Shown here in pieces: positions 43,023 to 53,141 of a stretch of 64,000 nucleotides of DNA (its first letter is position 1; every line of letters starts with the position of its first letter). Under the pieces are notes generated by a model that was not told the origin of the DNA, did not search any database, and saw nothing but the letters and a program-made list of their open reading frames with translations. Both the position numbers and the translations under genes were made by a program. Origin of the DNA: Parapedobacter indicus. Lineage in GTDB: Bacteria > Bacteroidota > Bacteroidia > Sphingobacteriales > Sphingobacteriaceae. The stretch lies in assembly GCF_900113765.1 (NCBI RefSeq), contig NZ_FOQO01000002.1, positions 725,662-789,661 of the forward strand, written 5' to 3'.

Positions 43023-44576
43023 TTAGTTAAAATAGCTATACAGCGCGATCATGATCACTGCTAAGATTCCCCAACCCCACTTCAGCGATCGTGAAAACGG
43101 ATTTTCGTTCCATTGCGTCTTTTCAAATATGGGCCGCGGCTTCCCGTCCGTGTCGGGATATCGGTAGGAGAGCACGATCAACAACACGCTGAGTGCGGCA
43201 AACAAGTAAAAGGAAATCAGGAAAAAATTCGGATAGAATTCCCGGCTTGGGTATTGCGACAAGTAAAGGATGCTGATCAGGATGCAGGGAATATTCCCGG
43301 CGATGAGCGTATACAATGCCGCCTTCGAAGAAATCTTTTTCCAGAAGATGCCCCAAATGAATACCGCCACCAATGATGGGCACAAAAAGGAGAATATGGC
43401 ATTGACCTTTTCAAACAGGTTAAACCCTTCCACCCGGTCCAGCCCGATGGCTATCAACATCGCCAGCACAGCCAGTGTAGCCATCACCATCCGCCCCTGC
43501 GCCAGTGTGGGGGGTGCATCGGACTTGCTGAAATTAGGCAAGATGTCCAATGCGAAAATCGTGCTCCCTGAATTATACATGGCCGTTAGCGATCCAACCA
43601 GTGCCGCTATCAACACCCCGATCGCCAGTCCTACGAGGCCATGCGGCAGGTATTGGTAGATCAAGCGCAATAAGGCATCGTCTGGGTTTTCGAGATCCTG
43701 CAACAACACTTTCGCCAGAATACCCGGCAAGATAAACAACACCGGAATCAGTAATTTCAAATAGCCGAGAAACAATATCCCCTTATTACCTTCTTCGAGG
43801 CTTTTGCTGCCCAGTGTGGTCTGTACAATGTTCTGATTGGCGCACCAATACCAAATGGACATGATGGGGTAACCAAAAACAATGGCTTGCCACGGGTAAT
43901 TCGGATCGTCCGATGGACGCAGCAGTTTCCAGTAATCCACATCCAGTTTTTGGGTGAAGAGACTCCAGTCGGATACATCAGTCAGGGCAACGTAGCCAAT
44001 GAACACACACACGAAAACCATGACCACCGATTGGAACGAATCCGTTATCGCCACGGCTTTGAGCCCTCCGGTAACGGTAAAACTCATCGCAAATGCCGTC
44101 ATCAGTATCACACATTGCCAAATGGGAAAACCGATCAGTTGGCTGACCAGCATGGATCCGGCATAGAGTACCGACCCCGCTCCGATGGAAATCTGCAGGA
44201 ACACAATCCAGGACAGGGCTTTCCTACAGGATTCGTCATACCGCCTCAGCATGAATTGGGGCATCGTCTGGATGTTGTGCCGTAGGTAATACGGCAAAAA
44301 CACCAAACTAAGCAACAGGATGTAAATCCAGGCCAACCATTGGAAATTGCATGCCACCATCCCGTACGTGTAGGCCAGCCCGCAGGTACTGATGATGTTA
44401 AGCGGACTCACGTTGGTTCCGAAGATAGAAAGTCCCACGGTTTTCCACGTCAATGACTTGCCTGCCAAAAACAGGTCGCTGCTCTTTTTCTGCTTGTGTG
44501 TAAAACTGACGTAGAGCCCTACTGCCAGCAGTGCGAGCAGGTAAAACACAACGATGGTGATATCGAGGTTATTCAT
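43023..44576 (-). CDS. Sodium:solute symporter (SSS/SGLT family) (PUL 3)
   Basis: A 517-residue inner-membrane transporter with about 13 hydrophobic segments; SSDLFLAGKSLTWKTVGLSIFGTNVS at residues 32-57 and the GGLKAVAITDSFQSVVM block are typical of SGLT-like carriers. It would bring the mono- or small oligosaccharide, or polyol, released in the periplasm into the cell using sodium. It overlaps the FAD oxidoreductase gene by 8 bases. Confidence 0.93.
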   Translation of the reverse strand: MNNLDITIVVFYLLALLAVGLYVSFTHKQKKSSDLFLAGKSLTWKTVGLSIFGTNVSPLNIISTCGLAYTYGMVACNFQWLAWIYILLLSLVFLPYYLRHNIQTMPQFMLRRYDESCRKALSWIVFLQISIGAGSVLYAGSMLVSQLIGFPIWQCVILMTAFAMSFTVTGGLKAVAITDSFQSVVMVFVCVFIGYVALTDVSDWSLFTQKLDVDYWKLLRPSDDPNYPWQAIVFGYPIMSIWYWCANQNIVQTTLGSKSLEEGNKGILFLGYLKLLIPVLFILPGILAKVLLQDLENPDDALLRLIYQYLPHGLVGLAIGVLIAALVGSLTAMYNSGSTIFALDILPNFSKSDAPPTLAQGRMVMATLAVLAMLIAIGLDRVEGFNLFEKVNAIFSFLCPSLVAVFIWGIFWKKISSKAALYTLIAGNIPCILISILYLSQYPSREFYPNFFLISFYLFAALSVLLIVLSYRYPDTDGKPRPIFEKTQWNENPFSRSLKWGWGILAVIMIALYSYFN

Positions 44577-46056
44577 GGGTCAGGTAATTTTTTAAGTGAT
44601 CATCCATCGGGTACGTGAGCTGAACATGCTGCTGTTTCAGGCTCTCCCGCAGTTTGGCCGGGTCAAGTTCGGAGAAATCGCTGTCCTGCACGCTCGCCAA
44701 CCCAGCAGCCGTTCCGGCGGCCTGGCCCAGTTGCATCATGGTCCGGGTAAGCCGGCAGCTCGAAGCCGCCAATGAGCTGAACCCCGCCGCCCTTGAGGCA
44801 ATCAACAGGTTGCGGAAGCCCTTAGGGATCAGTGACCGGAACGGAACCCCATACGGTTGGTCCAACTCCACACAGCCAGCGCGCCCGGTCGTCGAGCCAT
44901 GGGTGTCCATCGGATGATCGGCAATCGCTATGCTATCCGGGTGGTCCTGACCTGCGAGCCCCTTTAGCAGGTCGTGCTGGGTAAGCTGGTAGGCTGCGAT
45001 GATGCGACGCCCCTCACGCACGCCCAATCGTGGGGCTATCCATTTAATCACATAGTTCCGGTATGGCAGATAGGTTTCCGTGAGGTAACGGAAGTGCGCG
45101 AGCACCCGCCTCCGGCATTCGGCATATGCCGTTTCGTAACGTTCAAAACCGGCAAATTCCACGCCCTCCATCGTGGGGAGCATGTTCACATTCAAGTCAC
45201 CGTTGGGGTATTGCACCATACTGGCCAACGGAAAATCAGCCGCCCACCAGCATTGGCCGGGCACCGCATCCAATTCAGCAGCCGATACCGGCAGCTCTCC
45301 GTTTCCGGCGTCCCCTATCCGGTAGATTAGCGACACGCCGTTTAACCGCTGCGTGGGCTGCAGCGGGGCATCCGGTTCGCCATACACGTCGCGGCTTTCC
45401 TGCCCCATGCACAATTGCGCACCCGCGGCCGCACAGAGGTATGCATTATCCGTCGCATCGATAAAATATCGGGCGTGAACCAACGTTCCATCGTCCAGCT
45501 CAACCGCGCGCAGCCGACCGTTACCATCATCGATGACCCGCTTAAACGTGGTACCCAGCCTAACCGATATGCACCCCGGTTCCGCCAGCAACTCACCCAA
45601 TACTTCCTGATACGCATGGGGGTCAAACGGCACGCCATGCCAGTTTGCGCGTACAAACGCCTCGTTGTCAATACCCGTTTCCGAGCCGTGCCGAAGCAGG
45701 GTGTCTATGTACCGCAAGCTGGGGTCTATGGTCAGCTCCGCTCCCGGATGCAGTGGCTGCTCCCCTCGCTTCTGCTGCCATTTCCGATGGATATTGAACC
45801 GATAGATTCCCACGCCATCGGCTTTTGTTTTTAATCGCTTATAGATCTCAAAGGGTATCCCCGTACCGCCAACGCCCATTTCCCACACGTTTACGCCACC
45901 CAGCGAAGCGTTGCCCCCCAACCCGTGTTGTTTCTCCACCAACAACACCGTTATGCCCAACCGGCCCGCAGCGATCGCCGCGGCAACCCCACCGCTTCCC
46001 GCACCGATGATCACCAGGTCTACGTTAAGATGCTCCTTTTGAGATGTCTTCATCAT
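44569..46056 (-). CDS. FAD-dependent oxidoreductase (PUL 3)
   Basis: A 495-residue flavoprotein of the FAD_oxidored type (PF12831-like): the dinucleotide motif DLVIIGAGSGGVAAAIAAGRLG at residues 13-34, then LVEKQHGLGGNASLGGVNVWE, YFIDATDNAYLCAAAGA and, near the end, RNLLIASRAAGFSSLAASSCRL. No signal peptide is visible, so it is cytoplasmic. The substrate is unknown; PUL members of this family are often found next to sugar isomerases and SDRs. Confidence 0.88.
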   Translation of the reverse strand: MMKTSQKEHLNVDLVIIGAGSGGVAAAIAAGRLGITVLLVEKQHGLGGNASLGGVNVWEMGVGGTGIPFEIYKRLKTKADGVGIYRFNIHRKWQQKRGEQPLHPGAELTIDPSLRYIDTLLRHGSETGIDNEAFVRANWHGVPFDPHAYQEVLGELLAEPGCISVRLGTTFKRVIDDGNGRLRAVELDDGTLVHARYFIDATDNAYLCAAAGAQLCMGQESRDVYGEPDAPLQPTQRLNGVSLIYRIGDAGNGELPVSAAELDAVPGQCWWAADFPLASMVQYPNGDLNVNMLPTMEGVEFAGFERYETAYAECRRRVLAHFRYLTETYLPYRNYVIKWIAPRLGVREGRRIIAAYQLTQHDLLKGLAGQDHPDSIAIADHPMDTHGSTTGRAGCVELDQPYGVPFRSLIPKGFRNLLIASRAAGFSSLAASSCRLTRTMMQLGQAAGTAAGLASVQDSDFSELDPAKLRESLKQQHVQLTYPMDDHLKNYLTHE

Positions 46057-46062
46057 GTCTAT

Positions 46063-46791
46063 TTAATACGGTTCAATTTGTTGGATAAGCGGTAAGACCG
46101 TGAGTTCGGGAACGACCAGGTTTGCATCCAGCGAACAGATTTGCACCACCAACTTCCCGATTTGCTCCGGACTAATCATCCGTGCGGCAACCTCCGGCAG
46201 GGGATGTTCCAGTTGCGCATTCCGATTGAAATCGGTGGCACCCCATGAAGGGATCAGTGCGGTGGCGCGCACATTAAATGGTCGCATTTCCACATACAAC
46301 GAACGCGTAAACTGGTCGAGCCCCGCTTTTGCCGCCGCGTAGATCCCCCAGCCGGTCCACGCCTGTTGCGCGCAGATGGAAGATATGTTGATAATGGTAC
46401 CCGATTGTTGCGCTTTCATCACCGCAGCTGCACGTCTGCTACCCATCATGGCCGAAATCAGGTTTACGTTAATTACCTCCGCCATTGCTTCATCACTGAA
46501 TTCGGTAATCGGCGCTATTTTCAATGCACCACCGGCATTATTCACCAAAATATCCAACCGCCCGGCATCCGCTAGGATGTGATCGATCACCCGATCCCAG
46601 TCGGCCGGATTGGTTGCATCCGCCTGCAACGGAGTCGCGCCGATTTCAGCCGCTGTTTGTTCCAGCTTTTGAATATTTCTAGCCGTTATCCACACCTTGC
46701 ACCCACTGGCAGCCAACGCTTTTGCTATACCTACACCAAATCCCGAGGACGCCCCTGTAACCAATGCTACCTTATTCGTTAGTTCGCTCAT
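46063..46791 (-). CDS. Short-chain dehydrogenase/reductase 1 (PUL 3)
   Basis: A 242-residue SDR: TGASSGFGVGIAKAL cofactor motif, NNAGGALKI, and the catalytic set Ser-Tyr-Lys in NISSICAQQAWTGWGIYAAAKAG. Likely NAD(P)-dependent oxidation or reduction of a sugar or sugar acid in the operon pathway. It lies 6 bases upstream of the FAD oxidoreductase gene. Confidence 0.92.
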   Translation of the reverse strand: MSELTNKVALVTGASSGFGVGIAKALAASGCKVWITARNIQKLEQTAAEIGATPLQADATNPADWDRVIDHILADAGRLDILVNNAGGALKIAPITEFSDEAMAEVINVNLISAMMGSRRAAAVMKAQQSGTIINISSICAQQAWTGWGIYAAAKAGLDQFTRSLYVEMRPFNVRATALIPSWGATDFNRNAQLEHPLPEVAARMISPEQIGKLVVQICSLDANLVVPELTVLPLIQQIEPY

Positions 46792-46830
46792 TCTAATTTA
46801 TCTATTATGTAATTATCGTTTAAAAAGTCG

Positions 46831-47592
46831 TTAACTGAGTGTCTTGCCCCCATTTACCGCAATCCGTTGTCCGGTAATAAATCCACTGCGCTCACTCGCT
46901 AAAAACGCCACGGCATCCCCCACCTCATCCGGCTTACCCATGCGGTTCAATGGCAAACCGGCGCCATACGCATCCAATTCCGATTGGGGTGTCCCTTCGT
47001 GCCGTTTCACCGGTATCCAGCCGGGGGCCACCAGGTTCACCGTAATCCCATACTGCCCCAATTCGTTCGCCCAAGACCGGGTGATACCCAGCATCGCTGC
47101 CTTCGCGGCGACGTAGTGGCTGAATTCAGCGTTTCCCAGTTCTACCACCTCGCTACCGATATTAATCACCCGCCCGAAACCCGCACTTTTCATGTACGGC
47201 AACACCCGTTGTACAAGCAGGAGCGGCGCCTTCAGGAAAAAATCAAGCTGGGCCTGGTAATCGCGCCACTCCTGGCGCTCGATTGGAATAAACGGCTGCG
47301 GACCGGTTGCGTTGTTTACCAAAACCGTTGGCGCGCCCATGCGCAGGCTGACAGCCTCAATTAATGCCTTCACCCCGTCCACATCGGTCACATCCGCCTG
47401 AAACGCCTCCGCCATTCCTTCCGCTTTCCTGATCTGCTTAACAACGGCCTCGGCACCGCTTCGGTCGCGGTGGTAATTTACCGCCACCGCAAGCCCGGTG
47501 TCAGCCAGCCGTGCAGCGATGGCAGCACCCAACCCCTTGGAAGCACCCGTTACCAAGGCAATGCGGTTCACCTGTTCTTCTTTATGACGCAT
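46831..47592 (-). CDS. Short-chain dehydrogenase/reductase 2 (PUL 3)
   Basis: A 253-residue SDR: TGASKGLGAAIAARL, VNNATGPQPF (NNAT in place of the usual NNAG), the catalytic Ser in NIGSEVVELGNAEFSHYVAAKAA with Tyr and Lys, and the C-terminal FITGQRIAVNGGKTLS. It resembles 3-oxoacyl-ACP-reductase-like or gluconate/sugar dehydrogenases; the substrate is unknown. Its ATG overlaps the TAA of the TIM-barrel gene (TAATG). Confidence 0.92.
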   Translation of the reverse strand: MRHKEEQVNRIALVTGASKGLGAAIAARLADTGLAVAVNYHRDRSGAEAVVKQIRKAEGMAEAFQADVTDVDGVKALIEAVSLRMGAPTVLVNNATGPQPFIPIERQEWRDYQAQLDFFLKAPLLLVQRVLPYMKSAGFGRVINIGSEVVELGNAEFSHYVAAKAAMLGITRSWANELGQYGITVNLVAPGWIPVKRHEGTPQSELDAYGAGLPLNRMGKPDEVGDAVAFLASERSGFITGQRIAVNGGKTLS

Positions 47593-48467
47593 TATTTCAG
47601 ATCAATTTGATAATCAAGTTGCTCCAGATACCTCAAACTCCGCCTGATCCCCGCTTCCAGATCGCTAAGCGGTTCGTATTCGATCAGGTAAATTCCGTCA
47701 AATGAAATCTTAGGCAGCAGCGAGCCGTAGTCAAGGGTGCCATCGCCTATCGCGCCGGCCACCCATCCGCCGTCGCGCGCCATCCAGTCTTTCAGGTGGC
47801 AGTAGTTGATACGCTCGTTAATGATGGACACCCAACAATCCGGTTCTTCGGGCCAAACGGCTTTTATGTTTCCGGGATCGTAGTTAAAACCGATATTGGT
47901 TGGCAGATCCCGCATGAGCCGCTCCAGGTAATGCGGATCCGTACTGATGGTATTTTCATGGTAGGCCACCCCGCCCTTCCAAGTGATTTTTCCATGCGTT
48001 TCGACACTGATCGCAATCCCATATTCCACGCACCGTTCATTCACGACCCGGAATGCATCGACAACCTGTTCATACAGCCGGACAGTCACGTCCTTTGCCG
48101 GTGTAAACCCGGCAAACAGGCGGAGATGCGATATGCCGAACAAACGGGCGATGTCGAGCACGGCAAGCACGTGCGCCACCATCCGCCGGTGCGCTTGCGG
48201 GTCGGCGAGTGAAAAATCGTTCTCCGCGGTCGCAAAGGGAAGCTTGATGCCGGCCGCCGTTGCCGCGGCCATGGCTTCGGCAGCCTGTTGCTGACCTGTG
48301 TTCATGGGGAAGGTTGCCGCAAATTCATCGCCGATACCGATCTCCAACGTACGGAACCCGGTGGCTGCGCATAAGTCCAGGTGGGCCGCAAACGAACGTT
48401 CGCGGAACCCCCACCAGCCGCAACCTACCGCTAGTGTTTTTTGACCTGTTGTCAATCCCATCCTCAA
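47592..48467 (-). CDS. TIM-barrel sugar phosphate isomerase/epimerase (PUL 3)
   Basis: A 291-residue AP-endonuclease-2-like (xylose-isomerase-like) barrel without signal peptide. The metal ligands expected for the family are visible in AISVETHGK (Glu), IGFNYDPGN (Asp), NYCHLKDW (His) and YLIEYEPLSD (Glu). Such proteins epimerise or isomerise sugars and sugar phosphates; EryC-type racemases of the erythritol route belong here too, which fits the GlpD-like and FGGY genes of the operon. Confidence 0.88.
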   Translation of the reverse strand: MRMGLTTGQKTLAVGCGWWGFRERSFAAHLDLCAATGFRTLEIGIGDEFAATFPMNTGQQQAAEAMAAATAAGIKLPFATAENDFSLADPQAHRRMVAHVLAVLDIARLFGISHLRLFAGFTPAKDVTVRLYEQVVDAFRVVNERCVEYGIAISVETHGKITWKGGVAYHENTISTDPHYLERLMRDLPTNIGFNYDPGNIKAVWPEEPDCWVSIINERINYCHLKDWMARDGGWVAGAIGDGTLDYGSLLPKISFDGIYLIEYEPLSDLEAGIRRSLRYLEQLDYQIDLK

Positions 48468-48473
48468 TTACCG

Positions 48474-49937
48474 CTAATAGTCATCATTTTGGATCAACGC
48501 CGGATTGGCCTGCAGTTCCAGCAGCGGAATTGGAAATAATGCATGTTTCGCCTCCGCGTTCCGGCCACTGGCCTTCATCACGTCCACGAAGCGTCCGGTG
48601 CGCAGCAAATCCCACCGATGATGCCCTTCAAAACAAAGTTCCATCCGGCGCTCGGCCCACACCGCCTCCCGGAAACCCTCTTTTGATAGTCCTTCGAGAT
48701 TGGGCAGTTCTGCCAATTCCTCCGCTTCGTCCATTCCATTCGCATTTTCATCCCTTGCGCGCTTACGGACGGCATTAACGGCCTCATAAGCCGCATCGGT
48801 AGGGCCGGACAATTCGTTTTCAGCCTCCGCAAATACCAACAGCACATCGGCATACCTCAAGACAATCCAATTGGCGTCTCCACCGATATTCATGCCGAAG
48901 GTGGGATCCCAATATTTCATCGGGGCTGGCCCTGCCTGCGCAGGACCCGAAACTGTAATTTCCGGATAGTTTTCGCTTGGAAATTCAGCCACCATGGAAA
49001 TCCGTTTCCGGTAATGATCCGGCACGGCATCATAGAACGCCCGCTCGGTGGCAACGGCTGTACCTGCGATGGCACCGTTCAGCAAGATGTTCGGGTTCCG
49101 GGACGCAAACGCCGACGTCAGTGAGCTACCGCCCCCCCTTGAATTTCCCGAAGTGTATTGCACGGAAAACAGGTGTTCCTTTCCATTTTCATTGGCCGGC
49201 TTAAATACGTCTGCAAAATTTGCAAACAAACCATACGTTTCGCTCTCCATAACTGCCTTCGCCGTTTCGCGGGCCTCCTGCCAATTGCCCTGAGTAAGGT
49301 AAACCTTCGCTAGCAAACCCAGCGCCGCGCCGCTGGTTGCGCGGCCGCGTTCCGAACCGCTGTAAGACGGTGGCAACGCAGCCGACGCTGCCTGTAGGTC
49401 ACTAACGATCAGCGCATAAACGTCTGCCAAATCCGCACGCGGAATACCATTATTTGCGGTGTTTTCGGTCGGCTCCGTAATCAACGGCACGCCACCAAAC
49501 CCGCGGGCCAGTTCGAAATAAAACAACGCGCGCAGGAACTTCGCTTCCCCTACGTACCGATCGCGAAGCTGCTCATTGATCTCCATTGCGGGCACCCACT
49601 TGACGACGTTGTTCGCGTAGTTGATCCCGCGGTACATGCTTGTCCAGAAATCACGGAATACCGGATCGGCGGCCGTATAGTCCATCACATCGAGGCCCCC
49701 TGTCAATTCTCCCCTATTGGCCACTTCCGTAGATACATCGCCAAAATACCAGGCATTCCCATTGTAATGACCACTCAATGCCGAATAGACAGCATTTACG
49801 CCCGCAAGTGCATCGGCTTGCGTCTGAAAAAAACCATCGCTTCCAATGGCAGATCGAGGCTGTTCATCCAGGAACTTTTCACATCCCATGGTGAGTAACC
49901 CCATGATGACCAAACTGCTATAAATCGAAGTTTTCAT
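48474..49937 (-). CDS. SusD/RagB-family glycan-binding lipoprotein (PUL 3)
   Basis: A 487-residue lipoprotein: lipobox LTMGC near residue 19, EKFLDEQPRSAIGSDGFF, TPR-like helices (YVGEAKFLRALFYFELARGFGGVP) and the C-terminal block ending LFPIPLLELQANPALIQNDDY. It lies between SusC (23 bases upstream) and the metabolic genes of the operon. Confidence 0.95.
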   Translation of the reverse strand: MKTSIYSSLVIMGLLTMGCEKFLDEQPRSAIGSDGFFQTQADALAGVNAVYSALSGHYNGNAWYFGDVSTEVANRGELTGGLDVMDYTAADPVFRDFWTSMYRGINYANNVVKWVPAMEINEQLRDRYVGEAKFLRALFYFELARGFGGVPLITEPTENTANNGIPRADLADVYALIVSDLQAASAALPPSYSGSERGRATSGAALGLLAKVYLTQGNWQEARETAKAVMESETYGLFANFADVFKPANENGKEHLFSVQYTSGNSRGGGSSLTSAFASRNPNILLNGAIAGTAVATERAFYDAVPDHYRKRISMVAEFPSENYPEITVSGPAQAGPAPMKYWDPTFGMNIGGDANWIVLRYADVLLVFAEAENELSGPTDAAYEAVNAVRKRARDENANGMDEAEELAELPNLEGLSKEGFREAVWAERRMELCFEGHHRWDLLRTGRFVDVMKASGRNAEAKHALFPIPLLELQANPALIQNDDY

Positions 49938-49959
49938 TGCTCTTATCGATTAAAATTAG

Positions 49960-52900
49960 TTAAAACCCAACCTGTACACCTAAGCGGAACATCCGCGCCC
50001 GCGGGTATGCGTTCATATCTACTCCGAATACTGTGTTGTTGTCGCCGAGCGAATTGACTTCCGGGTCATACCCGGTGTAGTTTGTCCAGGTATATAGGTT
50101 TTCGCCGGCCACATACACCCGTGCCGTGCGTAACTTGCTATTCGCCAAGGGAAGCGTATACCCCAGTGTCACATTGCTCAGCCGCACAAACGATCCGTCT
50201 TCCAGGTAATTCGTACCCACGCGGTTCGGGAACGTGCCCTGCCTTCCGTCGGGACGGTCGATCTTCGCAATACGGTTGCTGGTTCCCGGGCCATCCCACG
50301 CTTCTTTGTAAATCGCCAGTCCGTTCATGCCGTTCACCTGGGTAGTCAGGTCAATCAAGTTGAGGTTGAGCACATCGTTGCCCTGAACCCCGTTCAGGAA
50401 GACACTGAGATCAATCCCTTTATAAGCCAAGTTGGTATTGAATCCAAACACATAGTCGGGATGCGGGTTGCCGATAATGGTCTCGTCCAACCCTTCTTCA
50501 AACTTACCATTTCCATCGATGTCCCTAAAGTTCTCAAATCCGGGGCCTGAATTGCCATTTCCTGCCATGTGGCCGGCATCAAATTCAGCTTGCGTTTGCC
50601 AGAGCCCATCAAAGATATTTCCCCAAAACATGCCAATGGGTTGGTCCACCATCACGACGGTTCCCGCCCCGCCATTGCGTTGAATCATATACGAGCTGAT
50701 GGAAGAGCCGAAAAAGCGATCCGCATCTGCCAATTGCAACACTTTATTCCGGTTGAAGGAAATGTTAGCAGATGCATCCCACCGGAAATCGCCCTCACTG
50801 ATCACACCCGTTATACCGAGCTCGATGCCTTTATTCTGTACGCTGCCGATATTCTGCAACATGGACGTAAACCCACCCTGCCGGGGTATTTCTACGCTAA
50901 AGAGCAGATCACTTGTTTTTTTGTGGTAATAGTCGGCTACCAGACTCAGGCGGTTATTCCAGAACCCGATGTCAAGCCCCACATCAATCTGCCGGGTGCT
51001 TTCCCATTTCATGTCCTCGTTCACAAGCGCTTCCGGCACGATGGATGTGACGAATTGGCCGCCGAACGAATATGGGCTCCCCAATCCGTACGTCTGTAAG
51101 TTGCGATAAAGCGGAATCGATTGATTGCCAGTAACCCCAATGCTGGAACGTATTTTCAGCTCGCTAAGCCAGGTAATGGGTTCCAAAAACTCCTCGTTTT
51201 TGATATTCCAGGCAACCGCCGCCGAAGGAAAGAAACCGAAGCGGTTATTCTTTCCAAACCGGCTGGATCCATCGTACCTTGCCGAAACCGTGAGGAGATA
51301 TCGGCTATCCAAATCATAATTCACCCGACCGAGGAATGAAACCATGGACCAACGGGAATATCCGGTGGACGGATATTGTGGATCCTCGCCGAGGCCCAGG
51401 TTGTAAAAACCGAGCACATCGGTAAAAAAGTCATACGAAGTGGCCGAAAGCGATTCCTCCGATTCGCGTTGCATGGTAAATCCCCCCAATACCTCCAGGT
51501 TATGCCGGTCGTCAATTGACTTTTTGTAGGTCAACGTATTCTCGTTTACCCAGTTAAACAGTTCAGAGGAAGAAACGCCTCCACTGCCCCCGGTAGTCCG
51601 TGAATTGACAAAGTACGACGGCAGGTAGCTTCTGCTCCGTCCATTGGTGAGGTACGTGCCGAAGGTCGTTTTTGCAATCAGTCCTTCTGCCAGTTCATAT
51701 TGCGCATAAAAATTACCCAGCAACCGCATCCGCGTATTGAGTGCTTCCGCCTTTTCGGCCATTTCTACCGGATTTTGGATGGCTGGATTGGCGTAGATGC
51801 CTTGGGTTGTCCACAGTCGGTCTTGCGAACTATACGTCCCATCTTCGTACTTTACCGGTTGCACCGGATCCGATTGCAGCGCCGCATAGATCACACCGGA
51901 ATTGCCATGGCCGGATGTACTGTGCTGGATGGGGCGATCTTTGTTATACCCAACGGATACGTTTGCGCCAATCTTCAATCGTTCCGACACCGAATGATCT
52001 AAGTTCAGGGCCACATTCCCTTTTTGAAATTTGGAGAAAATGACGATGCCATCCTGATCGAAGTAGTTTCCGGATATTGCAAACCGTGTTTTTTCATTTC
52101 CTCCTCGTACCGATAAGTTGTGGCTGTGCATTGGCGCGGTTTGAAAAATCGCATCCTGCCAATCCGTGCCATCGCCCATCTGAGCAATTTCCGCTTCCGA
52201 ATAGGCCCGACTGACCAAACTACCGTTCCGGAATCTGCTCCAAAACGTCCGTGCCAATGTTGCATAGTCTTTCGCGTTTAGCAAGTCAAGCTTTTTCGTT
52301 ACGCTTTGGCTGCCATAATACGCATCATACGTAATTTGGGTGGCACCCTGAATGCCTTTTTTAGTCGTGATCAATACCACCCCATTTGCTCCTCGCGCGC
52401 CATAAATCGCTGTTGCGGAAGCATCCTTGAGCACCGTGATGGACTCGACATCATTCGGATTCATAAACTCACTTGATCCGCCCATCGGAAAGCCATCTAT
52501 TACATATAACGGGCTATTTCCATATTGAATGGAGTTACTCCCGCGGATACGAATGCGCATACCGCCGGCCGGAGCACCCGTGGTTGACGTTACCTGCACC
52601 CCCGGTATCCTTCCCTGCAATCCCTGTTCGACTCGGTCGACCGGCCGCTGCGTAATTTCCTTGGCGCCTACAATCGATACCGACCCGGTAAGGTCCGCTT
52701 TTCGTTGGGTGCCGTAGCCCACGACAACTACCTCGTCCAATTCCGTCTCCGACGGAGCCAGTGATATGTCGAGTCTTCCACCCTCCGCTGCCACTTCTTT
52801 GCTGATGTAGCCTACATTGGTAAATACGAGCACTGCCAACCGGTCCGGAACCGTTATGCTAAACTTACCGTCCGCATCGGTCGTTACCGAATGGCCCGTT

Positions 52901-53073
52901 CCTTTTACACTTACGCTTACACCCGCGAGTAGCCCCGAAGTCTGTGCGTCGCGTACGGTACCTTGTACCGCTTGCTGTATCATCTCAACAGCATAGCACA
53001 CCTGATTTAAGCATACGGCCAACGCCAATATCCCCATCATCAGCATAGCCTTCATGAATTTCTTTTGTCCCAT
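49960..53073 (-). CDS. SusC/RagA-family TonB-dependent transporter, no STN domain (PUL 3)
   Basis: A 1037-residue transporter with a signal peptide (ending CYAVEM, about residue 32), carboxypeptidase-regulatory-like domain (VQGTVRDAQTSGLLAGVSV), DEVVVVGYGTQRKADLTG, plug (SPLYVIDGFPMGG; ATAIYGARGANGVVLITT) and barrel. It lacks the STN domain, in keeping with the absence of sigma/FecR genes here. It is the first gene of the 13-gene operon and has a good TAnnTTTG promoter just upstream. Confidence 0.95.
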   Translation of the reverse strand: MGQKKFMKAMLMMGILALAVCLNQVCYAVEMIQQAVQGTVRDAQTSGLLAGVSVSVKGTGHSVTTDADGKFSITVPDRLAVLVFTNVGYISKEVAAEGGRLDISLAPSETELDEVVVVGYGTQRKADLTGSVSIVGAKEITQRPVDRVEQGLQGRIPGVQVTSTTGAPAGGMRIRIRGSNSIQYGNSPLYVIDGFPMGGSSEFMNPNDVESITVLKDASATAIYGARGANGVVLITTKKGIQGATQITYDAYYGSQSVTKKLDLLNAKDYATLARTFWSRFRNGSLVSRAYSEAEIAQMGDGTDWQDAIFQTAPMHSHNLSVRGGNEKTRFAISGNYFDQDGIVIFSKFQKGNVALNLDHSVSERLKIGANVSVGYNKDRPIQHSTSGHGNSGVIYAALQSDPVQPVKYEDGTYSSQDRLWTTQGIYANPAIQNPVEMAEKAEALNTRMRLLGNFYAQYELAEGLIAKTTFGTYLTNGRSRSYLPSYFVNSRTTGGSGGVSSSELFNWVNENTLTYKKSIDDRHNLEVLGGFTMQRESEESLSATSYDFFTDVLGFYNLGLGEDPQYPSTGYSRWSMVSFLGRVNYDLDSRYLLTVSARYDGSSRFGKNNRFGFFPSAAVAWNIKNEEFLEPITWLSELKIRSSIGVTGNQSIPLYRNLQTYGLGSPYSFGGQFVTSIVPEALVNEDMKWESTRQIDVGLDIGFWNNRLSLVADYYHKKTSDLLFSVEIPRQGGFTSMLQNIGSVQNKGIELGITGVISEGDFRWDASANISFNRNKVLQLADADRFFGSSISSYMIQRNGGAGTVVMVDQPIGMFWGNIFDGLWQTQAEFDAGHMAGNGNSGPGFENFRDIDGNGKFEEGLDETIIGNPHPDYVFGFNTNLAYKGIDLSVFLNGVQGNDVLNLNLIDLTTQVNGMNGLAIYKEAWDGPGTSNRIAKIDRPDGRQGTFPNRVGTNYLEDGSFVRLSNVTLGYTLPLANSKLRTARVYVAGENLYTWTNYTGYDPEVNSLGDNNTVFGVDMNAYPRARMFRLGVQVGF

Positions 53074-53101
53074 AATTCGTTTATAATATAGCTTACAGTT
53101 T

Positions 53102-53131
53102 CAAATGTAGAAACTAATTTTATATATCAAA
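53102..53131 (-). promoter_or_regulatory. Promoter of the PUL 3 operon
   Basis: Read leftwards: TTTG at 53131-53128, an 18-base spacer and TACATTTG at 53109-53102, an exact TAnnTTTG box; a second TTTG at 53135-53132 gives a 22-base spacer. The susC start is 29 bases downstream of the box. This is probably the housekeeping-sigma promoter, with IclR as candidate regulator. Confidence 0.6.
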
Positions 53132-53141
53132 CAAAATATTT

